Position numbers and translations under genes: made by a program
Origin: Luteimonas sp.
GTDB taxonomy: Bacteria; Pseudomonadota; Gammaproteobacteria; Xanthomonadales; Xanthomonadaceae
Length of the DNA: 64,000 nt
Reading direction: 5' to 3'
NCBI GenBank assembly: GCA_024707405.1
Contig: JANPZU010000001.1
Location: 62,001-126,000, forward strand
Notes under the pieces: generated by a model
The model's input: the letters and a program-made list of their open reading frames with translations, nothing else
The model's database searches: none
What the model was told of the DNA's origin: nothing
Shown: positions 39,494 to 48,050 of the stretch, in pieces
Layout: every line of letters starts with the position of its first letter
Numbering within the stretch: position 1 is the first letter of the stretch

Positions 39494-42400
39494 GCTACGC
39501 CGAACTCCACTGCCTGTCTGCGTTCTCCTTCCAGCGCGGGGCCTCCACCGCAGACGAACTGTTTGAGCGCGCCAAGGCCAATGGCTATGCCGCGCTGGCG
39601 ATCACCGATGAGTGCTCGCTGGCAGGAATCGTTCGCGCCTATGAAGCGGCTGCCAAGCATCAACTCCCCCTGATCACCGGCAGCGAGATCCGGATCGATG
39701 AGGGCCCGAAGATCGTGTTGTTGTGCGAGTCGCTTGCCGGCTACACCACGCTATGCCGCCTGATCACCGTTGCTCGTCGACGCGCCCCCAAAGGTCAGTA
39801 CGCCTCATTGCGCGAGGATTTCCCCGAGCAGGTCGAAGGACTGTGCTGCCTGCTCTGCGATGGCGACCAGGCCAGCGACGACTACATCGCCTGGCTGCAG
39901 GCACGGTTCGGTGATCGACTCTGGCTTGCCGTTGAATTGCACCAGGGGCAGCAAGACAACGCAAAACTGCAGTCGCTGCGATCCTTGGGCGAGCGTACGC
40001 GCATTCCGCTGGTCGCCTGTGGCGATGTCCACATGCACGTGCGCCGACGACGTGCCCTGCAGGACACCCTCACCGCGATCCGGCACCACTGCACCGTGGC
40101 CGAGGCTGGTTGGCAACTGTTCCCCAATGGCGAGCGGCACCTGCGCACGATCGAAGCACTGTCGAAGCTGTATTCCGACGAGCTGATGGGCGAGACACTT
40201 CGCGTCGCTGCCCGGTGCGGCTTTACCCTCGACCAGCTGCGCTATACCTACCCGCGCGAGTTGGTACCCGAGGGCCACACCCCAACGTCCTGGCTGCGGC
40301 ATCTCAGTGAGGAAGGTGCTGCGTGGCGCTGGCCCAATGGCGTTCCCGAGCGTGCCCGGGCACTCATCGAACACGAGCTCAGCCTGATCGCGGAACTGTC
40401 CTACGAGTCCTACTTTCTCACCGTCCATGACATCGTGCGCTTCGCGCGTGGCGAAGGGATCCTCTGCCAGGGCCGAGGTTCGGCCGCCAACTCCGCCGTG
40501 TGTTTCGCGCTTGGGGTCACCGAGATTGATCCGGTCCGGATGAACCTGTTGTTCGAGCGCTTCATTTCGCGGGAACGCAACGAACCACCAGACATCGACA
40601 TCGACTTCGAACATGAGCGTCGTGAGGAGGTGCTGCAGTACGTGTTCGAGCGCTATGGTCGCGAGCGTGCGGCGCTGACGGCCGTGGCCAACAGCTATCG
40701 CGGCCGGAGCGCGATTAGGGATGTTGCCAAGGCGCTCGGACTACCACCGGATCAGGTCAACGAACTTGCCGCAACGATGTCGCATTGGAGCGAACGCGCT
40801 CCGTCAGGCGACACGCTGAGGGAGCGCGGGTTCGATCCGGAGTCATCGCTGATGCGCCGCGTCGTCGCATTGACGGGCGAGTTGATCAATTTCCCGCGGC
40901 ACCTGTCCCAGCATCCGGGCGGATTCGTGATCTCCGAACACCCCCTGCACACATTGGTGCCGGTGGAGAACGCGGCGATGGACGGACGAACCGTGATCCA
41001 GTGGGACAAGGACGATCTTGATGCACTCGGACTGATGAAGGTCGACTGCCTGGCACTGGGCATGCTGACTGCCGTGCGCAAATGTCTGGACATGCTCAGG
41101 GCGACGGGACGCCGCGATCTGACGGTAGCGACCATCCCGTCCGAGGATGCACAGACCTACACCATGATCGGCAAGGCCGATACCGTGGGGGTATTCCAGA
41201 TCGAGTCGCGGGCGCAGATGGCGATGCTGCCACGCCTGCAGCCCAAGAACTTCTACGACCTGGTCATCGAAGTCGCCATCGTTCGGCCCGGCCCCATCCA
41301 GGGCGACATGGTGCATCCCTACCTGCGTCGCCGACGCGGCGAAGACCCCATCGACTATCCCAAGGGACTCGAGCACGTGTTCGAGCGCACGCTTGGCGTA
41401 CCCCTGTTCCAGGAGCAGGTCATGCAACTGGCCGTGGACGCCGCCGGCTTCACTCCGGGTGAAGCCGACCAGCTCCGGCGCTCGATGGCGGCCTGGAAGC
41501 GACGTGGCGGACTCGAGCCCCATCGACAGCGGTTGCTCGAAGGCATGCTCGCTCGTGGTTATACGCAGGACTACGCCGACCGGATCTTCGACCAGATCAA
41601 GGGGTTCGGGAGCTATGGCTTTCCCGAAAGCCACGCAGCAAGCTTCGCGCTGATCACTTACGCAAGCTGCTGGCTCAAATGCCATGAACCAGCCGCGTTC
41701 GCTGCAAGCCTGATCAACAGCCAGCCGTTGGGGTTCTATACCAACGACCAGATCCTCCAGGATGCGCGCAGGCATAGCATCCGAGTGCTACCGGTCGACG
41801 TACGCTACAGCGATTGGGATTGCACGCTGGCGAACATCGATACAACGGCTAGGCCGGCCATTCGCCTTGGCCTTCGACTGATCTCCGGATTCGGCGAAGA
41901 GGTCGCCCAGCGAATCAGTACCGCCCGAATCGGGCGCGAGTTCACCGATGTCGCTGACCTGTGCATGCGGGCTGGACTTGACCGGAAGCATCAGGCCCTG
42001 CTTGCCGATGCGGGTGCCCTCAAGGGACTGGCTGGAAATCGCCACCGATCCCGCTGGGCGGTGACGGGCGTGGAGAAGCCACTGCCCCTGTTCGATGGAT
42101 TGCCGGGAACACCCGAAGAAGCGCCCGTGCTTCCCGTCCCAACACCATTCGAGGACATGCAGGCCGACTATGCCAGCACCTCCATGACGCTGGGTAAGCA
42201 TCCGATGTCATTCGTGCGCCGACAACTGCAGGTACGTCGCTACAGACGATCAGGGGAACTGGCCAACATCCCACACGGTCGCAACGTGAAGTTCGCAGGC
42301 ATCGTCCGGCTGCGGCAGCGCCCCGAAACAGCCAGCGGAGTCACGTTTCTGACGCTCGAGGACGAGGACGGCATGGTCAGTGCCGTGGTCTGGCGACACG

Positions 42401-42561
42401 TTGCGGATCGGCAGCATCGCGTCCTGATCGAAAGCCAACTCCTGGCCATCGATGCCCGCCTCGAGCGCATGGACGGCGTTCAGCACTTGATCGTCAGCCG
42501 GATGGCAAACGCGGACGACCTCCTCGCGGGCATGGTCTCCAAGAGCCGCGACTTTCGCTGA
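39490..42561 (+). CDS. dnaE2: Error-prone DNA polymerase DnaE2 (ImuC)
   Basis: A 1023-residue C-family polymerase, the lesion-bypass paralogue of DnaE1. An N-terminal PHP domain starts at [16 protein letters not shown]. The palm has [16 protein letters not shown] with the three catalytic acidic residues and [17 protein letters not shown]. The finger region contains [16 protein letters not shown], and an OB fold at the end has [18 protein letters not shown]. At about 1020-1070 residues this is the usual DnaE2 length. The start at 39490 is fixed by the ATGA overlap with imuB. It is the last gene of the SOS operon. Confidence 0.95.
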   Translation: MSYAELHCLSAFSFQRGASTADELFERAKANGYAALAITDECSLAGIVRAYEAAAKHQLPLITGSEIRIDEGPKIVLLCESLAGYTTLCRLITVARRRAPKGQYASLREDFPEQVEGLCCLLCDGDQASDDYIAWLQARFGDRLWLAVELHQGQQDNAKLQSLRSLGERTRIPLVACGDVHMHVRRRRALQDTLTAIRHHCTVAEAGWQLFPNGERHLRTIEALSKLYSDELMGETLRVAARCGFTLDQLRYTYPRELVPEGHTPTSWLRHLSEEGAAWRWPNGVPERARALIEHELSLIAELSYESYFLTVHDIVRFARGEGILCQGRGSAANSAVCFALGVTEIDPVRMNLLFERFISRERNEPPDIDIDFEHERREEVLQYVFERYGRERAALTAVANSYRGRSAIRDVAKALGLPPDQVNELAATMSHWSERAPSGDTLRERGFDPESSLMRRVVALTGELINFPRHLSQHPGGFVISEHPLHTLVPVENAAMDGRTVIQWDKDDLDALGLMKVDCLALGMLTAVRKCLDMLRATGRRDLTVATIPSEDAQTYTMIGKADTVGVFQIESRAQMAMLPRLQPKNFYDLVIEVAIVRPGPIQGDMVHPYLRRRRGEDPIDYPKGLEHVFERTLGVPLFQEQVMQLAVDAAGFTPGEADQLRRSMAAWKRRGGLEPHRQRLLEGMLARGYTQDYADRIFDQIKGFGSYGFPESHAASFALITYASCWLKCHEPAAFAASLINSQPLGFYTNDQILQDARRHSIRVLPVDVRYSDWDCTLANIDTTARPAIRLGLRLISGFGEEVAQRISTARIGREFTDVADLCMRAGLDRKHQALLADAGALKGLAGNRHRSRWAVTGVEKPLPLFDGLPGTPEEAPVLPVPTPFEDMQADYASTSMTLGKHPMSFVRRQLQVRRYRRSGELANIPHGRNVKFAGIVRLRQRPETASGVTFLTLEDEDGMVSAVVWRHVADRQHRVLIESQLLAIDARLERMDGVQHLIVSRMANADDLLAGMVSKSRDFR

Positions 42562-42571
42562 GTGGATTCCC

Positions 42572-42596
42572 CTACCCCTGATAACGGCCCCAAATC
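42572..42596 (+). repeat. 25-bp dispersed repeat, copy 2
   Basis: Begins CTACCCCTGATAACGG and matches 22 of 25 bases of 17920-17944. It starts 11 bases after the dnaE2 stop, at the start of a gene-free stretch (42562-42967). Confidence 0.5.
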
Positions 42597-42652
42597 AGCT
42601 CTACGCTACTTCGTCCGATCTCAGAGCAGGCTCTTCCTAAACAGCACCTCGA

Positions 42653-42694
42653 TATCACATCGTATGAAACGATATCGTTTCATACGATGTGATA
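42653..42694. repeat. 42-bp perfect palindrome
   Basis: Bases 42653-42694 form a perfect palindrome with no spacer, centred between 42673 and 42674 (GAT|ATC). Each half contains an inner inverted repeat: ATCGT-ATGAA-ACGAT and its mirror ATCGT-TTCAT-ACGAT. No T tract follows. It is the main feature of the 42562-42967 gap, which otherwise holds only the 25-bp repeat, in a more AT-rich setting downstream of dnaE2. Confidence 0.9.
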
Positions 42695-42967
42695 CGAACG
42701 TCTCTGGCGTCCAAAAGAGCACTCACACGGCTTCGGCACACATTCATTCGCGCATTCGAATTTCCGAGGGAATAACCCTCGCACCTCATACGCCTTATCC
42801 ACCAAGATGATGGGCATTCGCGGCCACGTCCCTGTTTTACAAGCTTGACTCAGATCTAGGGGAATAGCGACTGATCCAGATTCCTTGCGGGCTTTAGCGT
42901 AGTGCCTCCTATCGCCAGCATTCGCTCCGCAACGGGCCCAGCCCAACAACGCGGGACTCGGTCAGCC

Positions 42968-43210
42968 TCAGCTTCCCGGCCGCTGCAAGAACAAGTAAGG
43001 CTCTATGCCCAGTGCATGCGCCAACTTGGTGATATTGATCAGGGAGATGTTCCGCAAGCCACGCTCGACTCCGCTGAGATACGAGCGGCCAATTCCAGCG
43101 TCCATCGCTAAGCGCTCTTGGCTAATGCCTTGCTGTTTCCGCAATTCGATCAGCCGCGCTGCGAACTGCTTGAGGACGGGATCAACGGACTGTCGCGCGG
43201 CTTGAGGCAT
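42968..43210 (-). CDS. XRE-family helix-turn-helix protein
   Basis: An 80-residue single-domain regulator: FAARLIELRKQQGISQERLA is the first part of the Cro/C1 helix-turn-helix, continuing RSYLSGVERGLRNISL. There is no second domain. Such small XRE proteins control restriction-modification, mobile or phage genes. It is the only gene between dnaE2 and the secreted hypothetical, and the 42-bp palindrome upstream of its 3-prime end could be its target, but that is not shown. Confidence 0.85.
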   Translation of the reverse strand: MPQAARQSVDPVLKQFAARLIELRKQQGISQERLAMDAGIGRSYLSGVERGLRNISLINITKLAHALGIEPYLFLQRPGS

Positions 43211-43294
43211 ACAGCAAGGCTAGGTCTTGACAGTTCACCGAGACCACGCCATAAAGGATCACGCTCTATAGGACACATTCAACAGGGGGATGGA

Positions 43295-43795
43295 ATGACG
43301 CTCAAGCCATGGTGGGTAGCACTGCTCTGTACATTCTGCTTCGCGGCCTTAGCCTCAACACCAATCGATTCAACATACCGAGCTGAGCGCTTTACTTCCC
43401 AGCTAAGCATGGCGAGCGGACATCTGGTCTGGCAGGGCGTGCGTCCTGGCATGAGTCAACAGGATGTTGAGGGGCTACTGGGAATCAGTCTCGCGCTTAA
43501 GACGAACGACTCCGGACTCGGCGCCTTTACCCATGAGGCAATCCTTGTGCGAGATGGTGTGGCCGTCCACCTCGGTTTCTATATCGAGGGCGCAAGCAGC
43601 ATCCTGACCGAAATTGCACTTGGGCCCTCTGAGCTGACAGGGAACCAAGTTGCCACGTTACGAGAGTCAGCGAAATCCAAGCTCAAGAGCTTGCGCGATA
43701 GCGGGGATGATTTTGCGCTTGCGGCGCCTGGCGGAGAGGAACTCGATATTCAGGAAAGGGTTGTTCGAGTGCAAATCGGATCGGACAGCGACTAA
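43295..43795 (+). CDS. Secreted hypothetical protein
   Basis: 166 residues with an N-terminal signal peptide (WWVALLCTFCFAALASTP). The mature part has a WQGVRPGMSQQDVEGLLG motif that resembles SmpA/OmlA-type BLIP-like folds, which is only a weak resemblance. AGGGGGA precedes the ATG. The stop is 5 bases before the IS terminal repeat, so the 3-prime end may be the original one or may have been trimmed by insertion. Confidence 0.6.
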   Translation: MTLKPWWVALLCTFCFAALASTPIDSTYRAERFTSQLSMASGHLVWQGVRPGMSQQDVEGLLGISLALKTNDSGLGAFTHEAILVRDGVAVHLGFYIEGASSILTEIALGPSELTGNQVATLRESAKSKLKSLRDSGDDFALAAPGGEELDIQERVVRVQIGSDSD

Positions 43796-44677
43796 GGAGG
43801 TGACGGCCAGATTTCCGTAGACACTCAGTTGCCGCTTAGCGCGTAGCGCCTTTTCGAACTCTACCGGCGACAGTCCTCCAGCGGAACCATGCCGGCGGAT
43901 TGGGTTGTAGAACATCTCGATGTAATCGAACACGTCCGAGCGCGCAGCCTCGCGGTTCGGGTAGATCCGCCGCTTGATCCGCTCCTTCTTCAACACACTG
44001 AAGAAGCTCTCGGCCACGGCATTGTCATGACAGTTCCCGCGACGGCTCATGCTCGGCACCATCCGGTGCGCCTTCAGGAATGACTGCCAGTCGCTGCTGG
44101 TGAACTGACAGCCCTGATCGGAGTGAACCAGCACGCCGGGCCCCGGCTTGCGCCGCCAAGCCGCCGCCACCAGCGCCTGCAATACCAGGTCACTGGTCAT
44201 CGTCGGGGCCGTGGCCCAGCCGACGATCTGTCGCGAGTACAGATCCATCACCGCCGCCAGGAACAGCCAGCCCTCGTAGGTGCGGATGTAGGTGATGTCG
44301 GTGACCCAGACCCGGTTCGGCGCGTCCGGCGTGAAGTCCCGGTTGAGCACATTGGTCACCACGCCCACGGGGCCGCCACGATGACGTGGCTTGCTGCCGT
44401 AGCCGATCTGGGCACGCAAGCCCTCAGCCTTCATCAACCGCAGGACGCGGTGCCGACTGCAATGCTCACCGGCCTCGCGCAGATCCAGGGTGATCTTGCG
44501 ATAGCCATACACCGTCCCGCTGGCCAGCCAGTGGTGCTTGATCAGCCCCAGCAGGCGCTGGTCCTCATGCTCGCGAGCGCTGGGGCCGTGGCGCAACCAT
44601 GCGTAGTAGCCGCTGCGCTGCACGCCCAGCACCCGGCACATCGCCACCAACCGGAACTCACGGGCGTGTGTGCGCAT
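43667..44677 (-). CDS. IS3-family transposase OrfB (DDE integrase domain)
   Basis: About 336 residues from the ATG at 44677. HTH_21 region (YYAWLRHGPS) is followed by the rve core with DDE residues in WVTDITYI, VLVHSDQG and AVAESFFSVLK, and the motif GGLSPVEFEKAL near the normal end. In the intact element it is probably made as an OrfAB fusion by minus-1 frameshifting at A7G (44722-44728). Its frame is open upstream to that site. The stop lies 134 bases beyond the IS inverted repeat, so the last about 45 residues come from flanking DNA. Confidence 0.9.
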   Translation of the reverse strand: MRTHAREFRLVAMCRVLGVQRSGYYAWLRHGPSAREHEDQRLLGLIKHHWLASGTVYGYRKITLDLREAGEHCSRHRVLRLMKAEGLRAQIGYGSKPRHRGGPVGVVTNVLNRDFTPDAPNRVWVTDITYIRTYEGWLFLAAVMDLYSRQIVGWATAPTMTSDLVLQALVAAAWRRKPGPGVLVHSDQGCQFTSSDWQSFLKAHRMVPSMSRRGNCHDNAVAESFFSVLKKERIKRRIYPNREAARSDVFDYIEMFYNPIRRHGSAGGLSPVEFEKALRAKRQLSVYGNLAVTSLVAVRSDLHSNNPFLNIEFLSARRRKRKIIPAIAQALELGFR

Positions 44678-44694
44678 GAACGCGTACTTCGCCC

Positions 44695-44982
44695 TTACCC
44701 CTTGGCAAAGTACGCGGCGGCTTTTTTTAGGATGTCGCGCTCCTCGGTCACCCGCCGAAGCTCAGCCTTGAGGCGGCGGATCTCCGCCGAATCGCTCTTG
44801 TCGGCCGCAACGGCCCCAATGGAGTCTGCTGCCGACTTGCGAGCCTTGTGCATCCACTCGTAAAGCGTGTGCTTGGGGATGCCGATGCGACCTGCAACAT
44901 CCACCACCGTGAAGCCGCGCTCGACCACCTGCTTCACTGCCTCGGCCCGGAATTCATCCGTGTACTGCCTGTTGTTGCTCAT
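44695..44982 (-). CDS. IS3-family transposase OrfA
   Basis: 95 residues beginning MSNNRQYTDEFRAEAV, with the HTH motif VVDVAGRIGIPKHTLYEWMHKARK. A leucine-zipper-type heptad region follows (EIRRLKAELRRVTEERDILKK). The start at 44982 was chosen from GAGGTG just upstream; the frame is open to 45006. It overlaps OrfB in the frameshift window. Confidence 0.9.
   Translation of the reverse strand: MSNNRQYTDEFRAEAVKQVVERGFTVVDVAGRIGIPKHTLYEWMHKARKSAADSIGAVAADKSDSAEIRRLKAELRRVTEERDILKKAAAYFAKG
44721..44728 (-). other. Programmed minus-1 frameshift site A7G
   Basis: On the transcribed strand the run AAAAAAAG occurs near the end of OrfA, the usual slippery motif of IS3 elements. Reading minus-1 from it gives an open frame through the OrfB start, so an OrfAB fusion can be made. 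Confidence 0.7.
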
Positions 44983-45171
44983 AAACACCTCGGTCATTGC
45001 CATCAATTATGGCTCCCGGATGTCTACGAAAGGCTGGCCGGTCCACTCACTCCTCTGCCGCTGTGGCAAATTTGTGGCGCTTCGGTGGGATTGGGAAGGG
45101 GAAATAAGATCGCAGCTGGCGACCCCATCCCTAACATCCTGATTTCACGTTGTATTTTGTGAAATCCAAGA

Positions 45172-45246
45172 TGGTGGGCGGTGCAGGGTTCGAACCTGCG
45201 ACCCTTGCCGTGTGAAGGCAATGCTCTACCGCTGAGCTAACCGCCC
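45172..45246 (-). tRNA. tRNA-Val (anticodon CAC)
   Basis: A 75-nt cloverleaf with encoded CCA. The 7-bp acceptor GGGCGGT pairs with ACCGCCC. The anticodon stem TTGCC/GGCAA encloses the loop TTCACAC with CAC at 45212-45214. The T arm has GGTTCGAACC. The 3-prime end faces the 42.6-45.2 kb insert. Confidence 0.95.
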
Positions 45247-45508
45247 GATTGAATCGGGACGCGAATTCTACGGGCGCACCGCGATGGCGGCAAGCCTGAC
45301 CCTTGGCGCACCCCCGACAGGCGATTCGGATTTCCCCCACGCCACGGGCCGGCTCCATCCGATGGCATCCCCGCTTGCCGGCCTGCACGCTGTCCCTGCC
45401 AGCAACGTCTTTGCCAACCGGATCACATCCCCTGTTCCGTGTTCGCCATGAAGGGACGTGCGCCGCAGGGATTGCGGCGCAGCTGGCCACGCACCATCCT
45501 CGGCCACG

Positions 45509-46105
45509 ATGGAACATGGAGCCCAACACGTGGCGGCACGCAACGACGGCATCGTCCACGACACCGAAGACAAGGGCTGGTGGTGCCTGCATGGCGAGCG
45601 CCTCGAACATGCCTTCATTGAAATCTGCAACCAGCGCCTGTCGCTGGATGCACGCATCAACCCCGACAAGGCGGCGAACCGCTATGTCCCCGATCTTGTC
45701 GTGGACGGCCGCCTGTCCGACCTGAAGGTGCAGAACACGCCTTTCTTCCTGTCCAGCCGCTACGATCTGGATCCGGGGCGTTGCGTGACCTTCAATCGCA
45801 AGGACTACGAGCGTTATTGCCGCCTGTACCCCGGGATCGACATCTACTACTGGGTGGAATGGACGCAAACCACGTCCAGGTTCGGTCGCGTGCCGTACCT
45901 CGCCGGAATCTACCGCCTCGCCTTCCAGCGGCTCGCAGCCCTCATCGAGGCGGGCGCGCCCGAGCACCGCTACGTCCACCGGGAGGGCGACAGCAAGGGG
46001 AATGCGAAGTCCTCATTCCTGCTCCGGCTGGACGACTTTGAAATATTGATGGAGAAAACAGGCCTGGCACGGCTTGAAACTACTTCAATATATGCCAATA
46101 ACTAA
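45509..46105 (+). CDS. Hypothetical protein with PD-(D/E)XK-like motif
   Basis: 198 residues, no signal peptide. VPDLVVDGRLSDLKVQ has the spacing of a PD-(D/E)XK nuclease active site (PD ... D-x-K), preceded by helical EHAFIEICNQ. Restriction-endonuclease-like folds of this size exist, but no DNA-binding domain, methylase or partner is visible, so a nuclease function is a hypothesis. The 3-prime end runs into markedly AT-rich DNA. It begins 262 bases from tRNA-Val. Start ATG at 45509. Confidence 0.6.
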   Translation: MEHGAQHVAARNDGIVHDTEDKGWWCLHGERLEHAFIEICNQRLSLDARINPDKAANRYVPDLVVDGRLSDLKVQNTPFFLSSRYDLDPGRCVTFNRKDYERYCRLYPGIDIYYWVEWTQTTSRFGRVPYLAGIYRLAFQRLAALIEAGAPEHRYVHREGDSKGNAKSSFLLRLDDFEILMEKTGLARLETTSIYANN

Positions 46106-46196
46106 TTGTTTTTACATAATTAATAATCGGGATAAACGTTCTTTTTACGCGCTATTGGCTACCATATCGCCACCACCCGCTGAAGATGCAATCCTG

Positions 46197-46370
46197 ATGG
46201 CAGCAAGCAAGAGCAACATCACTCTCCGCAAGGCCGGCAAGTCCAATGGCGGCAAGCAAGGCGCCACCCTGACCCGGGAGCAGATCGAAGAAGATCTGGC
46301 TGCGTTCCGCAAGTCGGGCGGCAAGGTCGAGCGCCTCGGCAACACCAATACCTTCAAGAAGATCGGCTGA
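46197..46370 (+). CDS. Small basic hypothetical protein
   Basis: A 57-residue protein (MAASKSNITLRKAGKSNGGK ... KVERLGNTNTFKKIG). The Met at 46197 was chosen because the upstream 40 codons come from the AT-rich stretch and do not look coding. It is positively charged and may bind nucleic acid, but I can identify no domain. It converges on the serine hydrolase gene with 21 bases between. Confidence 0.5.
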   Translation: MAASKSNITLRKAGKSNGGKQGATLTREQIEEDLAAFRKSGGKVERLGNTNTFKKIG

Positions 46371-46391
46371 CCTCCGGCTGCGCGCCGGCAC

Positions 46392-48050
46392 TCACTCGCC
46401 GGCGCAGTCGCCGATCCTGGCGAACGCCAGATCCTCGAAGTCGTAACTGAAGTCGGCCCTCGGGTCGATCTTTGCCATGCGCAAGCCTTGGGTGCCAGCC
46501 TCGCCCGGCACAGGATCCAACCAGGCTTCGACGTCGACATCCACGTCATGCCAGTCCACCAGCAGGCGACTTCCGACCAGGATGAGATCGCCCGTCAGTT
46601 TCGGCGACTTGAGCGAACGGAAACGAACGCCCTCGCCCGCGGGACACACCTCGATCTCGCCGAACCACGGATCGCGGAATCGCCCCAGCGCCCCCGAAGC
46701 CTCGGCAGTCGTCGCCATCCGACGCACCTGCTCGGGTGCGGACTGCTGCCCGGCATCGTCTTCGACGGTTGCACCCGCCACCCTCGACGACGCCAGCAAG
46801 CCGGCGTAATGCGCCACCGTGTGGCGGGATGCATCGGGTGACGTGAATTGCTTCACCAACGCCTGGCTCAGCGCGGTTCTCGCCTCGCCCGCCTCGCCAT
46901 TGGCCATGAACACGATGCCGACGCGCTTTTCAGGCAGCAACGTCACCGCCGAGTACATGCCTGCCAACGTGCCGGTGTGCGACACCTTCCAGGTGCCGTC
47001 GACATCGGTCAGTCGCCACCCGTAGCCGTAGGCCGAGAAATGGCTGCCGTCCCATTCGCGCATCTGCCGCGAGAGCGGCATCGGCATGTGGGTCTTCCAC
47101 AATTCGTCACGCTGGCGCTGGGACAGCCAGGTTCCACCATCCTGGTCGAGGATGTCCCCCTCGGGCTGCAGCCATGCCTGCATCCAGGCCAGCATGTCGC
47201 CGAGGCTGCAGCGGATGCCGCCGGCCGCCATCATCGGCACGTCCGGGATGGTCTCGCCGTCGCGACGGATCACGATGTTGCCGCCTTCGTGGCGCATGTG
47301 CGGCTGCGCGACATGGCCGACGTTGTCGCGACGCCATTGGCCGGCCTGGCAGCGGGCCATGCCGAGCGGCTGGAACACTTCCCGTCGCACCAGCACGTCG
47401 AACGGCGCACCGCCGGCAGCCGCAGCCACTTCGCCGGCGACGATGTAGAGCGAGTTGTCGTAGGCGTAGCGGGAGCGGAAGCTGTAGATCGGCTTGAGGT
47501 AACGCAAGCCGCGGATCACGTCCTCGCGCGTGAACAGGTTGGGCTCCGGCCAGAGCATCAGGTCACCGGCTCCGGGCCCGAGGCCGCTGTTGTGGATCAA
47601 CAGGTCGCGCACCTGCATCTCGCCGGTGACCCAGTCATCGTGCATCCGGAAATGCGGCAGGTGCTTCACGACCGGATCTTCCCATCGCAACCTGCCCTGC
47701 TCGACCAACCGCGCCAGCAAGGCCGTGGTCATCGATTTGCTGTTGGACGCGATCTTGAAGATGGATGAGGCATCGATCGTCTCCCCCTCACCCGCGGCGA
47801 GTTCCCCCTGCGTACGCGTGTATACGACTTCACCGTCCACGACGATGCCGACCGCCAATCCCGGCAACGCGTAGCGTGAATAGGCATCATCGAATGCATC
47901 GTTGAATGCCTTGCGATCCACTGCATGCACTTCACCCGCGACGGCATCGAACGACGGCATCGAAAAAGACAGCAGAACCGCGGCGGCGCACGAAAGGAAA
48001 CGGCCTGCAAGCAGGCCGTCTCCATGGGACGCACGAACGATGGAGCGCAT
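46392..48050 (-). CDS. Serine hydrolase, beta-lactamase/DD-peptidase fold
   Basis: 552 residues with a signal peptide (about 1-38). The class C-like active site has SNSK (Ser about 102, Lys about 105), Tyr-Asp-Asn in AYDNSLYIVAGE and the HTG triad in KVSHTGTLAGMYS. The C-terminal about 150 residues form an extra beta-rich domain seen in many D-aminopeptidase/AmpH-type hydrolases. The family cleaves D-Ala- or related peptides or esters, so the enzyme is a plausible peptidoglycan-peptide hydrolase. Its ATG overlaps the TonB receptor stop (TGATG), so the two are co-translated. Confidence 0.9.
   Translation of the reverse strand: MRSIVRASHGDGLLAGRFLSCAAAVLLSFSMPSFDAVAGEVHAVDRKAFNDAFDDAYSRYALPGLAVGIVVDGEVVYTRTQGELAAGEGETIDASSIFKIASNSKSMTTALLARLVEQGRLRWEDPVVKHLPHFRMHDDWVTGEMQVRDLLIHNSGLGPGAGDLMLWPEPNLFTREDVIRGLRYLKPIYSFRSRYAYDNSLYIVAGEVAAAAGGAPFDVLVRREVFQPLGMARCQAGQWRRDNVGHVAQPHMRHEGGNIVIRRDGETIPDVPMMAAGGIRCSLGDMLAWMQAWLQPEGDILDQDGGTWLSQRQRDELWKTHMPMPLSRQMREWDGSHFSAYGYGWRLTDVDGTWKVSHTGTLAGMYSAVTLLPEKRVGIVFMANGEAGEARTALSQALVKQFTSPDASRHTVAHYAGLLASSRVAGATVEDDAGQQSAPEQVRRMATTAEASGALGRFRDPWFGEIEVCPAGEGVRFRSLKSPKLTGDLILVGSRLLVDWHDVDVDVEAWLDPVPGEAGTQGLRMAKIDPRADFSYDFEDLAFARIGDCAGE

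Larger units (their letters stand above)
43801..45045 (-). mobile_element. IS3-family insertion sequence
   Basis: Two overlapping transposase frames (OrfA, OrfB) are flanked by imperfect inverted repeats. The cores (GGCCAGATTTCCGTAGACA and GGCCAGCCTTTCGTAGACA) match at 16 of 19 bases. The exact outer ends are uncertain by a few bases and no clear 3-4-bp target duplication is visible. Confidence 0.85.

Noticed and set aside
42653..42694. The 42-bp palindrome as a terminator or protelomerase site
   Set aside because: No T tract follows, so a terminator is unlikely. A linear-replicon telomere would require a protelomerase, which is not in the window. It is kept only as an open observation.
43796..45050. 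Target-site duplication around the IS3 element
   Set aside because: No identical 3-4-bp flanks could be assigned without shifting the ends asymmetrically, so none is claimed.
46382..46405. GCGCCGGC/GCCGGCGC hairpin at the end of the serine hydrolase gene
   Set aside because: It overlaps the last codons and stop, has no T tract and can arise from coding bias in GC-rich DNA.
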